In this document: piece by piece, positions 37,417-46,005 of the stretch | Layout of the letters: each line of letters starts with the position of its first letter | Position numbering within the stretch: position 1 is the stretch's first letter | From: DATLXH01 sp035576005 | GTDB lineage: Bacteria > Acidobacteriota > Thermoanaerobaculia > Gp7-AA8 | NCBI GenBank assembly: GCA_035576005.1 | Contig: DATLXH010000179.1 | Coordinates: 1 to 64,000 of the forward strand | Reading direction: 5' to 3' | DNA length: 64,000 nt | Translations under genes and position numbers: made by a program | The notes under the pieces: model-generated | The model's input: the letters and a program-made list of their open reading frames with translations, nothing else | Told to the model about the DNA's origin: nothing | Databases searched by the model: none

Positions 37417-37821
37417 TTAGTACCGCTTCTCAAAGTGTTTTGTTCCGTGAGGATGTGCTTCCGGCGTCTTCCAGTAAGTTCCATTTTGTCGTCGTCGCTC
37501 CATAGGATCCTTGCCGAAGAGCTTCAGAAGTAGGCCGGTGGGGATTATTAGTAAGACATAGATCGCAGAGAGAAGAATGGTTGTATTTACCGCGCCAACT
37601 ATTCCTGCCAAAACCATCCATCGTTTGTAGATTGGTTGAAGGCTTGAAGGGGCAATAAACGCAAGTGCCAATAGCAGTGCCGCAAGAAGCAGCAACCCAC
37701 CCACCACCCAGCCACTCCCGGCGCGTCTCCAGAGCAATCCTGCTGTCAAGACAAGCAGTCCAAAGAAAACTGCGGCGAGCGATCTGATCTGACCTGCTGA
37801 GGGAACACTACTCGTTTTCAT
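37417..37821 (-). CDS. SxtJ-like membrane protein
   Basis: A 134-residue protein with three to four TM helices (e.g. LAAVFFGLLVLTAGLLW, GWVVGGLLLLAALLLALAFI, ILLSAIYVLLIIPTGLLL), and the terminal GKDPMERRRQNGTYWKTPE typical of SxtJ-like partners of carbamoyltransferases. In saxitoxin clusters the homologous gene follows the carbamoyltransferase sxtI, but its job is unknown. Here it starts 12 bp after the carbamoyltransferase stop. Confidence 0.87.
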   Translation of the reverse strand: MKTSSVPSAGQIRSLAAVFFGLLVLTAGLLWRRAGSGWVVGGLLLLAALLLALAFIAPSSLQPIYKRWMVLAGIVGAVNTTILLSAIYVLLIIPTGLLLKLFGKDPMERRRQNGTYWKTPEAHPHGTKHFEKRY

Positions 37822-37832
37822 TGGCCAGACCT

Positions 37833-39638
37833 TCAGTCGAGCGGAAAGCTTCGCTGTTCACGCTCGAGACTTGGTTGTTTTGCCCTTTCGATGAGGAACG
37901 GTCCTAAAACGAGAGAGTCCATCTGCGTATCTAGGAAGCAGCGATACGCATCCTCGGGCGTGCAGACGATCGGCTCACCTCGCACGTTGAAGGATGTGTT
38001 CACGATGACCGGGCAACCTGTGAGTGCGTAGAAATGCCGCAGTAACTGGTGAAATCGTGGGTTCGTCTCTCGGTGAACGGTCTGCACCCTGGCTGAGTAA
38101 TCGATATGGGTCACTGCGGGAATGGTTGAACGGCGCACGTTCAGCTTGTCGATCCCGAACAGAGATTCCTCTTCAGGAGTCATAGGAATCTGATGCTCTG
38201 GCAATATCTGGGCGACCAGCATCATGTAAGGGCTGTGCTCGATACTGAACCATTTACTGGCTTCCTCAGCGAGAACAGCCGGAGCGAACGGACGGAACGA
38301 TTCACGATTCTTGATCTTGAGATTCATCCGCTTTTGCATTTCGGGATTTCGAGCGTCCCCGATGATCGATCTTGCACCGAGGGCGCGGGGACCGAATTCG
38401 AGCGCACCGTCGAACCACCCCACCACCTGGGCCGCAGCGATCTGTTCAGCTAGCCGAGGGAGAAGTTCGTCGTCTTCAAGACGTTCAAAATGGCAACCGG
38501 TGGAAACTAGAACGTTCTCGATTTGATCTGAGGTATAGCGGGGGCCGAGATACGAACCATTTTGCCCATCGAGATTCGAGGTAATAGTTCGCTCGCGCCC
38601 GAAATATCCATGCCAGGCTGCCCATGCAGCGCCCGCGGCGCCACCCGCATCGCCAGCTGCTGGTTGAATCCATAGTTTCTCAAAAGGCCCTTCACGCATG
38701 ATTCGTCCGTTACCGACACAGTTGAGAGCTACACCACCGGCGAGGCAAAGGTTCTTGAGTCCTGTAATCCGGTGAACATGCCGAACGATGCTGAGCATCA
38801 CGTCTTCTGTGACCACCTGGATGCTAGCCGCTAGGTCAAGTTCCCGCTCCGTCAAATCCCCTTCGGGACTTCTGGGCGGACCGCCAAACAGATCGTGGAA
38901 GCGGTTGTTCGTCATCGTCAGCCCCTGACAATAATTGAAATACTTCATGTCGAGCCGGAATGACCCGTCGTCCTTCAAATCTATCAAACGCTCTCGGATC
39001 AGTGAAGCGAAGCGCGGTTTGCCGTACGGAGCCAAACCCATAACCTTGTACTCACCCGAATTCACTTTGAACCCTGTGTAATAAGTGAAGGCGGAGTACA
39101 GTAAACCCAGGGAATGAGGGAAGTGGATCTCATTCAACAGTTCGAGAGTTCGTCCGTTACCTTTCCAACATGTGGTGGTAGCCCATTCGCCGACCCCATC
39201 AAAGCAGACCACCGCTGCCTCATCGAAGGGCGACGGATAAAACGCGCTTGCCGCGTGTGATTCGTGATGCCGCGCGTAGAGGATGGGGCCGGTAAAGTTT
39301 GTCAGTTCCCTGATCTCTCTTGTTACATGGAGTTTCTCCTTAAGCCAAACTGGCATCGCTTTGAGAAAGGACCGGAGCCCCGACGGCGCGTACGCAACGT
39401 AAGTTTCAAGGAGACGATCGAACTTCAGGAGAGGCTTGTCATAAAAAACAACGCACGCAAGATCCTCGATGGAGATCCCGCCGATGCTTAAAACCTCCTG
39501 GATGGAGCGTATTGGAAAGGAGGCGTCGTTCTTCAGTCGCGAAAGCCGCTCTTCCTGACACGCCGCGACCAGATCGCCGTCCCGGAGAAGAGCAGCTGCA
39601 GAGTCATGGTAGTACGCTGAGAGACCGAGGATCCACAT
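37833..39638 (-). CDS. NodU/SxtI-type O-carbamoyltransferase
   Basis: A 601-residue enzyme expected to transfer a carbamoyl group from carbamoyl phosphate onto a hydroxyl of a sugar or natural product. It opens MWILGLSAYYHDSAAALLRDGD, and has the metal-site HHESHAASAFYPSPFDEAAVVCFDGVGEWATT, then LCLAGGVALNCVGNGR, the C-terminal YrdC-like domain with GPRALGARSIIGD, and NTSFNVRGEPIVC near the end. The long frame begins at a TTG (39662); the ATG at 39638 fits family starts. First gene of the carbamoyltransferase-SxtJ-DUF5989-SGNH operon. Confidence 0.92.
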   Translation of the reverse strand: MWILGLSAYYHDSAAALLRDGDLVAACQEERLSRLKNDASFPIRSIQEVLSIGGISIEDLACVVFYDKPLLKFDRLLETYVAYAPSGLRSFLKAMPVWLKEKLHVTREIRELTNFTGPILYARHHESHAASAFYPSPFDEAAVVCFDGVGEWATTTCWKGNGRTLELLNEIHFPHSLGLLYSAFTYYTGFKVNSGEYKVMGLAPYGKPRFASLIRERLIDLKDDGSFRLDMKYFNYCQGLTMTNNRFHDLFGGPPRSPEGDLTERELDLAASIQVVTEDVMLSIVRHVHRITGLKNLCLAGGVALNCVGNGRIMREGPFEKLWIQPAAGDAGGAAGAAWAAWHGYFGRERTITSNLDGQNGSYLGPRYTSDQIENVLVSTGCHFERLEDDELLPRLAEQIAAAQVVGWFDGALEFGPRALGARSIIGDARNPEMQKRMNLKIKNRESFRPFAPAVLAEEASKWFSIEHSPYMMLVAQILPEHQIPMTPEEESLFGIDKLNVRRSTIPAVTHIDYSARVQTVHRETNPRFHQLLRHFYALTGCPVIVNTSFNVRGEPIVCTPEDAYRCFLDTQMDSLVLGPFLIERAKQPSLEREQRSFPLD

Positions 39639-39783
39639 GGCTTTCGCGAACATTATGTCCAACTATTCTACTGGGCCCTTTTTCTATTAAGGGTATTGGA
39701 TGAAGGCACGCCCCGGGGCGAAGGCGTAAGGAGTGCGATGGATCTTCTAATCTCTTCGCAAGCCTGTCGGAATCCGCCATGTT

Positions 39784-39818
39784 AAAAAAGAGAGGACGGC
39801 CACAGGCCGTCCTCTCTT
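39784..39818 (-). terminator. Rho-independent terminator
   Basis: On the minus strand a 12-bp stem (GAGAGGACGGCC / GGCCGTCCTCTC) with a three-base TGT loop is followed by TTTTTT. It lies just downstream of the secreted-protein gene 39857-41353 and upstream of the carbamoyltransferase operon, so that operon probably has its own promoter. Confidence 0.92.
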
Positions 39819-39856
39819 CAGTTCGAAAGATTCGATTGAATAAAGCCGCGTCTGCG

Positions 39857-41353
39857 TTACCAGCTACACGAGGGCGCCTGTGCGCAGCCGCTGCTCAGAG
39901 TCGTAAGGCCTTTCCCGGTGGCGTCAACGCCATATGCGTAGATGCTTCGGCCACGAGAGTACGAGGGCAACTGAATTTGAAAACGGTGAGCCCAGCCTCC
40001 GCCGCATTCATTGTTGACCGCGGGCTCGCTACCCAGAGAGGCATACCCCACAGCAAATATTTCGCTTACGGCATCTGAAAGTTGTACCTGTAGCGATTGC
40101 ATTGGCACGTCGCGATCGCACGTCCATCCATGCGCGATTCCCTGCTGATCTATGGTGTCAATCCACCCAATAGGATCATTGAAATCGGGAACTCCCAAGA
40201 GTAGCGGTCGATTCGTCAGCCACAGGTATCCAAATTCCTTGTATGTCGCTCGACGACCGGCGTGGAAGAATGCCCTCGGAAATTGATTGGGCCCGGCGAA
40301 TTGGTAGGCTGCGAAGTTATCCGTAAACCAGCCTTCTTCGAAATAACTAAATGGATATCCTTGGCCGTTATTCGTGTTGACTCCAACAAACTGAGAATAG
40401 AAAACATCAACCTTAAACATGCTCGGTTTGTAAAAAAACCCGGGATCACCACAGTCGACCCCGTAGTTTCGGGAAACTTGGCCATTGATGTTTGTAAAGC
40501 TTGAGCAGTTTGTCCCGAACGCATAGTCGCTCACAGTGTTGGCCTGTGCTTCGCGAAGCAGAGCTCGAGCGACTGTCTTCTGATCATCAGTCAGACCGGT
40601 GTACGCATTCGCCTCCTGCAATCCTATGAGCGCGCCTGAGACGCTTGTCATTAAGCCAATGCCATAAGTGATGTTTTGAAAACCGTGATTTAGACTAATA
40701 ATCTCTGAACCGTTGTTGAGATCGGCGGCGTTTGTACTGTTGCATGGCCCTCGGTTTGATGCAGACATCGGAAGCTGGGGATTATTGATGCACACGTTAT
40801 CTGGTGAGAAGGTCTGTGCAAGTGCCCCCACAGCATAAGAAACACGTGTTTGGTGGGGTCGACCACGCTTGAACTGATACGCGGCTATCCATGCATGAGC
40901 GTTCGCCATTATTGCGTAATCGTCAACGCATGTATTGCCGGATTCCCAGTCGGTCCCGCTGAAGCCACATCCTGTTTGAAGTGCCGGTGCATAGCCACTC
41001 TCAACCTCGATCAGAATGTTATCCAACCAGGAGTGTAGATCCCCGTTCGCGCTGATCATTTGAGCGGCTGCGAACATGAGAGAGACGTGAGTGCCCTCAA
41101 GAAACTGGTTGTACGCCGTATTGCCTCTCGCAAGACGGGTATTGTAAATCTTGCTGTGCAGGGCAAGCGCAGCAGCTCCTGAGCAATTGAAGTCCTTGGC
41201 ATCGTCAAATATGACGCCGTAGTCACTCATGTCGCGCTCCAGGTCGCCCCAATAACCACCGATGTTGTAATACTCGACCCTACATTGGGCATAAGCATTC
41301 GTTGATAAAGCGATCGCGAGCGCGAAGAATACAAACTTAAACTTTCTCGACAT
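39857..41353 (-). CDS. Large secreted Cys-rich protein of unknown function
   Basis: A 498-residue protein with a clear signal peptide (FVFFALAIALSTNAYA, cleavage before QCRV) and at least eleven cysteines, so probably disulfide-bonded outside the cell. The middle (about 60-330) is helical with YDYAIMANAHAWIA-type repeats that could suggest an alpha/alpha toroid, as in glycan-acting lyases; this is a guess. The last 100 residues (GWIDTIDQQGIAHGWTCDRD... to the end) form a separate beta-rich domain. GGGAG precedes the ATG. By eye it is AT-richer than its neighbours. The terminator at 39784-39818 ends it. Confidence 0.78.
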   Translation of the reverse strand: MSRKFKFVFFALAIALSTNAYAQCRVEYYNIGGYWGDLERDMSDYGVIFDDAKDFNCSGAAALALHSKIYNTRLARGNTAYNQFLEGTHVSLMFAAAQMISANGDLHSWLDNILIEVESGYAPALQTGCGFSGTDWESGNTCVDDYAIMANAHAWIAAYQFKRGRPHQTRVSYAVGALAQTFSPDNVCINNPQLPMSASNRGPCNSTNAADLNNGSEIISLNHGFQNITYGIGLMTSVSGALIGLQEANAYTGLTDDQKTVARALLREAQANTVSDYAFGTNCSSFTNINGQVSRNYGVDCGDPGFFYKPSMFKVDVFYSQFVGVNTNNGQGYPFSYFEEGWFTDNFAAYQFAGPNQFPRAFFHAGRRATYKEFGYLWLTNRPLLLGVPDFNDPIGWIDTIDQQGIAHGWTCDRDVPMQSLQVQLSDAVSEIFAVGYASLGSEPAVNNECGGGWAHRFQIQLPSYSRGRSIYAYGVDATGKGLTTLSSGCAQAPSCSW

Positions 41354-41499
41354 GATCTATCTCCCTTTTAGTCGTTCGACTCAGAGTTGGGGTTTTCCCC
41401 TTGTTTCATTAGGAGGAGTGATCGGTGGAAGGGTTTCCCTACCCCACGCCAGAAAATATTCACTGAAGTAGATCCCGCTGCTCTTCAGGGACCGACGCC

Positions 41500-41888
41500 A
41501 TGCGGGGACGCCGCGCGGAGGTGCACGACGCGATGGCAGCGGCCAAAAAACGACGCGAAGTAGAAGGTCGGATCGTCGCTGTCAGGCAGCAGCCGAGACG
41601 GCAGTGACGAAGGCGCAAGAGCTTGAGAGCAAGCTGCTGGAACGGTTGCAAACGTAGGTAGACAACCCCGGCCCTTTACTCCCTCTCCGAGAGTCGTCGC
41701 TTCGACTTGGTCAGCTCGGAGTCTTCCCGAAGCGGTTCTGTCAAGAGTGTGTAACCGCCTTTTTACAGTCCCGTGGGCTCGCGATTCTGCCCATTGAGGA
41801 CGAGGAATTGTCGATCAATCCAAGTCTCGTTTTTGGCAGGCTCGATGTAATCGTGGACGAGTTGAAGCGTGCGCGGGCGGCGCTCTGA
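41500..41888 (+). pseudogene. Possible decayed gene remnants
   Basis: Within a 1.2-kb gene-free stretch, two segments read like protein. From 41500 one frame gives MRGRRAEVHDAMAAAKKRRE and continues, after a frameshift, to TKAQELESKLLERLQT and stop TAG at 41655. A second segment in frame 41685-41888 gives about 70 residues including LGQLGVFPKRFCQECVTAFL and ending VDELKRARAAL-stop. I recognise no family. It could be a broken gene or chance. Confidence 0.3.
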
Positions 41889-41956
41889 ATGACGTTAGCG
41901 CCCGGTGAGGGCGCAAGAACTTGCTGACGATGCTGGTGCATGGAGGAAGTGGACAG

Positions 41957-42199
41957 CGTCGCGATTCCAGCCGCCGTAAGGCGGCGACAGATCCGTAGCA
42001 CCCGGCTTCAGCCGGGTGAAAGTCGCGTCACGAAAAGGCCAGCCCGCGAATGCGGGCGAAAGAATCACGCCGAGCGCATCTCCGCCGCCCACCGTCTGTC
42101 GCCCGCATACGCGGGCTGATCGCGTCCACGCCGCCTTTCACCCGGCTGAAGCCGGGTGCTACGGATCTGTCGCCGCCTACGGCGGCTGGAATCGCGACG
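41957..42199. repeat. Giant nested inverted repeat F
   Basis: The arms, 41957-42022 and 42135-42199, are nearly perfect complements over about 65 bp (shared CAGATCCGTAGCACCCGGC and TTCAGCCGGGTGAAA). Each arm holds smaller hairpins (CCGCCGTAAGGCGG, ACCCGGCTTCAGCCGGGT). The interior has a further pair, AGCCCGCGAATGCGGGCG at 42041-42058 and CGCCCGCATACGCGGGCT at 42100-42117. The whole could fold into one long branched hairpin. Confidence 0.9.
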
Positions 42200-42293
42200 G
42201 CGCCTGACGAGCAGGTGAGATTGGTGAAGTGAAAAAGCGGCGGCGCCACGAGAGACCCTCACAACCGCTTTCATAGAACCCGGCGATACGCGC

Positions 42294-42385
42294 CACCCTC
42301 TGCCTCGGGAGAGGGGAAGCCTGCCCTCCCGCGCCCCCCGCCGCCGTGGGTCTCCTCTCTGCCTCCGGGAGAGGGAGAGGCTCTC
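42294..42385. repeat. Palindrome D-like fragments
   Basis: Two diverged palindromes based on CCTCTGCCTCGGGAGAGGGG and CCTCTCTGCCTCCGGGAGAG, related to the repeat D core. Together with repeat F and the remnants above, they fill the gene-free stretch 41354-42590; the last 200 bp upstream of the kinase show nothing clear. Confidence 0.55.
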
Positions 42386-42590
42386 CAAAGGCCTCATTCC
42401 GGATCTCGGGACCGGAGTCGGCGGCATCTCGATCACCGCCGACGTGGAAATAGACCAGCGATCGAACGAATCATAATTTAAACTGCGGGCAGAAAAGCCA
42501 CTTGGTGGCTTCGATCCCCGATCCTTTGAAGTACCGTCAGGAACTCGATTCGAATCCCCCGGACCGGCTCAGCGCTGTGTTGCGAGCCGG

Positions 42591-44549
42591 ATGTATGTCC
42601 TATGGAGTCGTCGCAGGGCACTGGAGCTGTTCGGTTTGAAACTCAGTCGGTTCGAAGTGATTCGCGAGCTAGGGAAGGGGGCGATGGGCGTCGTTTACCT
42701 CGCTCGTGATCCTCGCATCGGACGGATGGTCGCTCTCAAGACGATCCGTCAGTCGTCGTCGCCAGATGATGAGGTGCGTGAGTTTCAACAGCGGTTCGTT
42801 CGTGAGGCTCAGGCCGCAGGCATCCTCAGCCACCCCGCAATCGTAACGGTCCACGACATCGGAGAGGATGCCGAGAGTGGCGTCTCGTTCATCGCGATGG
42901 AGTACGTCGAGGGGCCGAATCTCAAGGAGATGCTCAATCAGGGAGCAGCGTTGTCGTTCGAGCAGATTGCGGCCACGATCGGGCAGGTAGCCGAAGCGCT
43001 CGACTTCGCGCACGCGAAAGGGATCGTGCATCGTGACGTGAAGCCGGCCAACATCATCTGGTGCGGCGAGTCGAAGGTGAAGATCACCGACTTTGGAATC
43101 GCCAAAATTGCAACGGGCGCGAATCTGACCTCAACGGGCCAGTTTCTCGGAACTCCGAACTACATGGCTCCCGAGCAGATACGGGGGGCGAGTGTGGATG
43201 GACGGAGCGATCTCTTCTCGCTCGGCATCGTTCTCTACGAACTGCTTACCAGGAAGAAGCCGTTTGGAGGTGACTCGCTCACGACGATCTCCTACAGGAT
43301 CGTACACGAGCCGTTCCCCCCCCTTCGCGAGGTCAATCCGCTGATTCCCGAAGAGTTCGAGGACATTGTTCGGAGATGTCTCGAGAAGGATCCGAACGCC
43401 CGCTACCAGCGAGGGTTGGAGATGGCCCGGGCTCTCGAGAACGTCGTGAGGTCGACCAGGGGGATTCCCGCGATTCCTCCGATGCAGCCCGACGCCACTG
43501 TGGTCACCCGGACGGACATTGACCACGAAAAAATCGGCACGATGGAGCTGCCCTATCCCGAACATGAAGGGATGGAGCGCGCAGCGCGCCGGGCGGGAGC
43601 GATTCCAAAGCCCGCGAAAGCGATCGGGGAGGACAGCGTGCTCCGCCGGCCGATTCCGGCAGCAATGTTCCTGGGGATTGCGCTTGGCCTCCTTGCAGCG
43701 GTTGGTGTCAGTGCCGCGGTGATCTGGTCGAATCGCGTCCCGACTGTGCAGGTCGATGCGAACCTCGAAAGACAGGTCGCGGAGCAGAAAAGACTCAGGA
43801 CGGAAGGAAATGAGTTGAAGGCCCGAGGCGATGTGGCGGGCGCTCGCGAGAAGTACCTCGAGCTGAGTCGCCTCGCCCCGAATTCTCCCGAAGTCCGCTC
43901 GATTCTAACGTCGCTCGACAGTACGCTGGGCAATGAGCAGAGCGAGCGACAGAAGGTTGCGGCTTCGCTCGAGAAAGTCGATGCGGGGATGGCTCTGATG
44001 GTGAAGAAGGATTACACCGGAGCCGCAAAGCAGTTCCAGGAAGCGCTCGTACTGAATCCAAACTCCGCACAGGCGGGAAACCTGCTGGAGATCGCGCAGC
44101 TCCAGCAACAGAAGGTGGAAGCGAGTAAGGCGGCTCGCGTGGTGCCGCTGGTGCTGGGAAATCGAAAGATCGGGGATGCGCCGCGTCCCGACGTCACGCC
44201 GCTGCCGGGTCAGACGAGGCCGCTTGCCGGAGCCACGGCAACAATTCAGGTTGTATTCGACAGTCCCGTGAACAACGGCTATCTGGCTGTAAAGGTGGAT
44301 GGAAAGTTCCTCGTTCACGAGCTCCTGTTCGAGAAGACCCGGAACATTTTCAAGGGACAGGTTGCGCGAAAAATTCGCGTCGCGCGCGAAGTGCCGGCAA
44401 AGAGCTCTGAGCTCGATGTGTGGGTGGTGGTGCCGAACATGAACCTGGACCGGAAGATCCTCAGGTGTGTCTGTAGTCCGGGTGGGTCCTACACTCTCAC
44501 GATTCGACTCGACAAGAACAGGCGCGAGCTCACCGCATCGATTTCCTAG
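42591..44549 (+). CDS. PknB-type Ser/Thr protein kinase with TM helix and TPR-like C-terminus
   Basis: A 652-residue membrane kinase. The Hanks-type domain (about 20-285) has glycine loop LGKGAMGVVYLA, Lys50 in VALKTI, catalytic HRDVKPANI (Asp149), DFGIAK, and GTPNYMAPEQIRGASVDGRSDLFSLGIVLYELLT, all intact, so it should be active. A linker follows, then one TM helix (about 352-375), and an outside part (about 390-652) with TPR-like repeats (LRTEGNELKARGDVAGAREKYLELSRLAPNSPEVR, then KKDYTGAAKQFQEALVLNPNSAQAGNLL) and a beta-rich end. It would relay an envelope signal inward. No cognate phosphatase is adjacent. Confidence 0.92.
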   Translation: MYVLWSRRRALELFGLKLSRFEVIRELGKGAMGVVYLARDPRIGRMVALKTIRQSSSPDDEVREFQQRFVREAQAAGILSHPAIVTVHDIGEDAESGVSFIAMEYVEGPNLKEMLNQGAALSFEQIAATIGQVAEALDFAHAKGIVHRDVKPANIIWCGESKVKITDFGIAKIATGANLTSTGQFLGTPNYMAPEQIRGASVDGRSDLFSLGIVLYELLTRKKPFGGDSLTTISYRIVHEPFPPLREVNPLIPEEFEDIVRRCLEKDPNARYQRGLEMARALENVVRSTRGIPAIPPMQPDATVVTRTDIDHEKIGTMELPYPEHEGMERAARRAGAIPKPAKAIGEDSVLRRPIPAAMFLGIALGLLAAVGVSAAVIWSNRVPTVQVDANLERQVAEQKRLRTEGNELKARGDVAGAREKYLELSRLAPNSPEVRSILTSLDSTLGNEQSERQKVAASLEKVDAGMALMVKKDYTGAAKQFQEALVLNPNSAQAGNLLEIAQLQQQKVEASKAARVVPLVLGNRKIGDAPRPDVTPLPGQTRPLAGATATIQVVFDSPVNNGYLAVKVDGKFLVHELLFEKTRNIFKGQVARKIRVAREVPAKSSELDVWVVVPNMNLDRKILRCVCSPGGSYTLTIRLDKNRRELTASIS

Positions 44550-44572
44550 GCGGTTAGGCAGGTCGGATACAG

Positions 44573-44649
44573 TGTCGCGTGGGACAGACAAGAGTGTCTG
44601 TCCTACACAACGCGCATGTAGGACAGACACTCCTGTCTGTCACGCGACA
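44573..44649. repeat. Dispersed repeat A, full inverted unit, locus 3
   Basis: A full unit: GTCGCGTGGGACAGACAAGA on the left, the reverse arm GACAGACACTCCTGTCTGTC then ACGCGAC on the right, around a short spacer. It lies just downstream of the kinase stop (44549). Confidence 0.9.
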
Positions 44650-44796
44650 CTCCTGTTGTCCAGGACTTCGCCTTCAATTGAAGCTATCCGTCTGGCCGTC
44701 GCTCCGTGAGACCGCGGAGAGTGGCTTGGATACGAGGGGCACGGCGATTTTGCGACGAAGGCATAGTTTGACACTGTGTTGAGAGCAACCGGGGCG

Positions 44797-44973
44797 GGTG
44801 TAGGGACGCAGGGCCTGCGTCCGGCACCCAGACATTCGCATCAGGAATTCTGCATCACGGCATGAACCCTCGTCCAAAGCGATGACCGACGACAATCTTC
44901 TCGGTCAGGGACAGGGTACCGGACGCACGCCGTGCGTCCCTGCGCTCGCATTCTGTGAGAAATGCGGACTTAG
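44797..44973. repeat. Palindromes C (inverted pair) and repeat B
   Basis: GTAGGGACGCAGGGCCTGCG at 44799 and its inverted relative ACCGGACGCACGCCGTGCGT at 44918 form a facing pair. Repeat B (TTCTGTGAGAAATGCGGACT) follows at 44951-44973, ending at the stop of the TldE-like gene. The gap 44550-44973 holds nothing else recognised. Confidence 0.75.
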
Positions 44974-46005
44974 TCATGGGATTCGGATCAAGGTCCTGCT
45001 TCCATACGTCCCCGCAAGGTTGGGAAACCATGTCATCTCTGAGTCAATCCCGACGACTGACTGCAACCAGCGCTCAGGGGTCATGACGATCGTGCTCGCG
45101 AAGACAGAATCACTATTTCGGCTCCTGCAGAGGAGCTTCGCTGCAAGTCCCACTGGCGTCCAGATGAACCGCTGCAGTAGTGCGTGTGCTTCGTAGTCGC
45201 CGTGTACGTCTGATCTTATTGGGTTCGCGCGGAGGTGAAATGGCATCGACACCGGTTTCGCGCGATAACTGGGACGAAACATGTTTGGGAGCTCGGACCA
45301 GCGGGCTCCCCCTTCGATGCCGAACAGGCGTTTGGGAGCGATGATCAGACCGTTCCCGTCGTGGGCGAGCTCCGGATGAATCGACTGATCGAGCGTGGGC
45401 CCTGACGCGCCACCAGGAGCGCCGCCAAGGATCCACGGGGTAAGTGCCGCCCACAGGGCCGCTGCGACAACAGGTTCGAGCGAGAGATTCAGTTCACGAG
45501 ACGTGACGGGCTCACGATCCATTCGTGCGAGCAACGACGCGATGCTCGTGATTGTCTCGCGATCAATCATGTCGAGTGAGCTGCCACCGACCTCCACTTC
45601 AACGCGTTCCCGGGCTTCGGGATGCATGAGCGAGATGTGAAGACGCTCGAATGATTCTGTCCACTCGTTTGCCTTACCTTCATGCACGATCGAGTGATCT
45701 GCACGCCCCGAGAGAAGCACGAGTCTTTCGAGAACGAGACTTCCCGGAACGGACGCTTTGAATTGATCCGCACTTGCGAGCGCCGCCGTAGTCCGTTCAC
45801 CGATGTTCGTCTCTGATCTGGATTGTGTGCTGAGAGTCCTCGAGCTGAAATGCTCGATCGAATCGTGGGATTCGCCTATCTCCTCGATCTCGACAATCGA
45901 GATCCGCCCGTTATGAAGTTCGACGCGACTTGTGGTCCCGGATTTTCTATAGATCTGTTCGGGCATGATGCCCGAACGGGCCGGCGGCAATGACGGGCCG
46001 ATCAT
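44974..46005 (-). CDS. TldE/PmbA-like protein (divergent)
   Basis: A 343-residue partner of the upstream TldD-like gene, to which it is coupled by a 4-bp overlap. It lacks HExxH, as TldE subunits do. Supporting stretches are the N-terminal GRISIVEIEEIGES, middle GPTLDQSIHPELAHDGNG, and a C-terminal part with LAKLLCRSRNSDSVFASTIVMTPE, broadly like the TldD/PmbA fold. Sequence similarity is weak by eye and the pair is shorter than the usual 450 residues each, so the assignment rests mainly on context. TldD/E degrade peptides or mature peptide natural products. Confidence 0.65.
   Translation of the reverse strand: MIGPSLPPARSGIMPEQIYRKSGTTSRVELHNGRISIVEIEEIGESHDSIEHFSSRTLSTQSRSETNIGERTTAALASADQFKASVPGSLVLERLVLLSGRADHSIVHEGKANEWTESFERLHISLMHPEARERVEVEVGGSSLDMIDRETITSIASLLARMDREPVTSRELNLSLEPVVAAALWAALTPWILGGAPGGASGPTLDQSIHPELAHDGNGLIIAPKRLFGIEGGARWSELPNMFRPSYRAKPVSMPFHLRANPIRSDVHGDYEAHALLQRFIWTPVGLAAKLLCRSRNSDSVFASTIVMTPERWLQSVVGIDSEMTWFPNLAGTYGSRTLIRIP

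Noticed and set aside
42541..42560. GATTCGAATCCCCC, like a tRNA T-loop
   Set aside because: No matching D-arm, anticodon arm or acceptor stem can be formed around it.
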